From JACNIZ01 sp964344765 (GTDB lineage Bacteria > Planctomycetota > UBA1135), in NCBI GenBank assembly GCA_964344765.1, contig CAYFOM010000002.1:1-64000 (forward strand): a stretch of DNA of 64,000 nt. Reading direction: 5' to 3'. The notes below the pieces were generated by a model that saw only the letters and a list, made by a program, of their open reading frames with translations, was not told the origin of the DNA and ran no database searches. A program made the position numbers and the translations under genes. This document shows, piece by piece, positions 62,259 to 64,000 of this stretch. Every line of letters begins with the position of its first letter. The first letter of the stretch is position 1.

Positions 62259-63524
62259 ATGCGTATTCTCATCATCAGTAATTTGTTCCCGCCCGATATA
62301 CGCGGCGGTTATGAAATTCTGTGTCAGCAGGTACGCGACGTTTTGATCCAGCGGGGTCATCAGGTTGCGGTGCTGACTTCCCAGCCGCCGCGGCGAGACC
62401 CAAATCTGCCCAACGAAAACGGACCGAATCCGGTTTGGCGGCGCATGGTTTTGGAAGCCGATTTCGACGACCCGGCTCAGCGCTCGCGCAAGTTGCGTCA
62501 CAAGGTCAGCCGTCAAAACGCAATGCTGACCGAGGCGGCGATTCAAACTTGGCAGCCGGACCTGGTGTTCATGTGGAGTCAGTTGCGTTTATCGCCCGGC
62601 CCGGCGCGCGCCGCCGAAGCCTCGGGTAAATCGGTTGCCTACACGATGAACGATGGTCATTGGACCGGCTTCCAATCGGCCAAAGCCAGCAACGGTTTGC
62701 GCGGAATGGTTGGCGCCGCGTTAGACGCCACCGTTTACCGCGATACCACATGTAACGGGCTGCAGTTCCGGAACGTAACGGCGATCAGCCAAGTGTTGCT
62801 GGATCAAATCCGCCGCGACGGTTTGGAGCTGGAGCACGCCGAGGTCATCCATCAGGGTGTGCCGCTGGAAAGCTTCCCGATGAAACCAAACCCCGGCAGC
62901 TGCGGCGCGCCGTTCCAACTGATATACGCCGGTCAACTGCATGCTTACAAAGGCGTGCATCATGCGATTCAGGCGGTGCATCAGCTTGCTGCGGCGGGGC
63001 AGCCGCTGGATGTGCACTTGCGCATCGCCGGGCACGGTCCGGCGCAGTACATCGCTGAATTGCGCGAGCAAGCGGTGAAAGGCGACGGCAGCATCGAATT
63101 TGTCGGCGCGTTAAGCCATGCCGAACTTGCCCAAGCCTACCGCGATTCCGACGCATTGGTCTTCCCGTCGGTATGGGCCGAACCTTTTGGCCTGACCTTC
63201 CTAGAAGCCATGGCCAGCGGTGTTCCGGTCATCGCCACGAAAAATGGCGGCCAAGGCGAAGTTTTGGTCGATGGCGAACACGCCCTGCTAGTGCCGCCGG
63301 CCGATACCGACGCCATCGCTTATGCCTTGCGTCAAATCATCGAAGACGAAGAGCTGCGTCACGGCTTATGCCAACGCGGCCGCAAGCTAGTCGAGGACTA
63401 TCTCAACCTAGACGCCTACGTCGGTCGTCTAGAAAAATTCATTGCCGACGCCATTGCCCGCGAGGCGCAGGCGGCCGGCAAACACTCGGGTCCGCCGGTG
63501 ATTCAACAGGAGAGGGCGGCATGA
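62259..63524 (+). CDS. Family 4 glycosyltransferase
   Basis: A 421-aa GT-B fold enzyme. It shows an N-terminal Gly-rich start (LIISNLFPPDIRGGYEILCQ) and, in the nucleotide-sugar half, the E-x7-E motif EPFGLTFLEAMASGVPVIA. It follows the Wzz stop without a gap. Acceptor and donor unknown. Confidence 0.93.
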   Translation: MRILIISNLFPPDIRGGYEILCQQVRDVLIQRGHQVAVLTSQPPRRDPNLPNENGPNPVWRRMVLEADFDDPAQRSRKLRHKVSRQNAMLTEAAIQTWQPDLVFMWSQLRLSPGPARAAEASGKSVAYTMNDGHWTGFQSAKASNGLRGMVGAALDATVYRDTTCNGLQFRNVTAISQVLLDQIRRDGLELEHAEVIHQGVPLESFPMKPNPGSCGAPFQLIYAGQLHAYKGVHHAIQAVHQLAAAGQPLDVHLRIAGHGPAQYIAELREQAVKGDGSIEFVGALSHAELAQAYRDSDALVFPSVWAEPFGLTFLEAMASGVPVIATKNGGQGEVLVDGEHALLVPPADTDAIAYALRQIIEDEELRHGLCQRGRKLVEDYLNLDAYVGRLEKFIADAIAREAQAAGKHSGPPVIQQERAA

Positions 63525-64000
63525 GAACCATTCAAATCACGCGCCGATTTACCCGCGCTTCATGGGGCGGCACCGAAACCGTGGTATTGCAAACCAGTCG
63601 CGCACTGCAAGCCTTCGGTCATCCGACTGAAATCTATACCACCAAAGCCTTGGATGCGCAGCCGCTGGAGTCGATCTCCGGCATCGATGTGCACCGCTTC
63701 AATTACTTTTACCCGTGGTTTGGCCTGAACGATGCCGCCAAGCAATCGCTCGACGACACCGCCGGTAATCTGTTTTCGTGGTCGTTGATGCGGCAGCTGC
63801 GCAAGACCGAACGACCCGACGTCATGCACTTGCACACCGGCAAACGCTTGGGCGGCATAGTTCGCCACGTTTGCCAAAGCCGCAAGATTCCTTACGTGGT
63901 GTCGATTCACGGCGGCATGCTCGACGTCGGCGGCGGCGAAGCCAGTCGTTGGGTCGAGCCTACCGAAGGTCATATTGAATGGGGCAAGGCTCTTGGATGG
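63521..64000 (+). CDS. Family 4 glycosyltransferase, partial at the window end
   Basis: The ATG at 63521 overlaps the previous stop (ATGA) and the frame runs open to base 64000, giving 160 residues. The start has the GT4 pattern ITRRFTRASWGGTETVVLQT and YVVSIHGGMLDVGGG. The C-terminal sugar-binding half lies beyond the window, so the polysaccharide operon continues. Confidence 0.85.
   Translation, partial: MRTIQITRRFTRASWGGTETVVLQTSRALQAFGHPTEIYTTKALDAQPLESISGIDVHRFNYFYPWFGLNDAAKQSLDDTAGNLFSWSLMRQLRKTERPDVMHLHTGKRLGGIVRHVCQSRKIPYVVSIHGGMLDVGGGEASRWVEPTEGHIEWGKALGW

Overview
This is a bacterial chromosomal window, GC-rich by eye, densely coding on both strands, with no rRNA, tRNA, CRISPR array or phage seen. 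The gene content suggests a Planctomycetota-like or related bacterium. The clues are a large set of secreted FG-GAP (integrin-type beta-propeller) proteins, a Ser/Thr kinase fused to a WD40-like propeller, a multiheme cytochrome fused to TPRs, PadR paired with a HAAS/DUF1700 membrane protein, a VPS10/BNR propeller protein, and an orphan ECF sigma factor. The phylum is an inference; no marker in the window settles it.

Layout. 1-6.3 kb: arsenite methyltransferase, secreted M16 metallopeptidase, octaheme-type cytochrome c/TPR lipoprotein. 6.3-8.4 kb: minus-strand PadR regulator, HAAS membrane protein and a membrane-anchored unknown. 8.5-14.8 kb: HD hydrolase, then a tight minus-strand run fumarase, GlcF-like Fe-S protein, FIST sensor, hybrid histidine kinase. 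14.9-19.6 kb: glutaminyl-tRNA synthetase, two unclear small membrane ORFs, a secreted protein with a C39-like cysteine-peptidase module. 19.6-23 kb: tandem FG-GAP pair. 23-28.3 kb: POT transporter with a large extra domain, a complete insertion sequence (IS1/IS1595-like) just upstream of it, a secreted thioredoxin-like protein with a His-rich tail, and a small helical protein. 28.3-36.5 kb: BamE/SmpA-like lipoprotein pair, frameshifted FG-GAP gene, intact FG-GAP gene, DUF3365 heme lipoprotein, large BNR/VPS10 propeller. 36.6-42 kb: FG-GAP remnant, kinase-WD40 gene with an in-frame stop, secreted unknown, ECF sigma factor. 42-50.2 kb: AraC/GyrI-like regulator, a second tandem FG-GAP pair, a TlpA-like thioredoxin whose first active-site Cys is encoded by UGA, DUF3754 protein, YjdM/PhnA, another FG-GAP gene. 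50.2-64 kb: folE, then a large divergent polysaccharide locus.

The polysaccharide locus is the most coherent system. A minus-strand operon (STAS protein, WecG-type glycosyltransferase plus initiating sugar transferase, nucleotidyltransferase/beta-helix/sugar-transferase-like fusion, Wzx flippase) and a plus-strand operon (phosphodiesterase-like enzyme, GT2, nucleotidyltransferase-fold protein, O-antigen ligase/polymerase, Wzz/GumC-like protein with a degenerate BY-kinase domain, two GT4s) diverge from a 200-bp region. That region holds a consensus sigma-54 promoter for each operon, with GGAACA-type palindromes between them. Together they look like a Wzx/Wzy-type surface-polysaccharide pathway under sigma-54/enhancer-binding-protein control. 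A third consensus sigma-54 site lies upstream of the FG-GAP gene at 44415-45665.

Three otherwise intact genes carry one in-frame stop each, a different codon in each case (TAA at a conserved Tyr of the kinase, TAG at a WecG-family Gln, TGA at the thioredoxin CxxC Cys), and one FG-GAP gene has a one-base frameshift. The UGA case has the hallmarks of a selenocysteine codon, but the other lesions mean that point mutation or assembly error must be excluded first.
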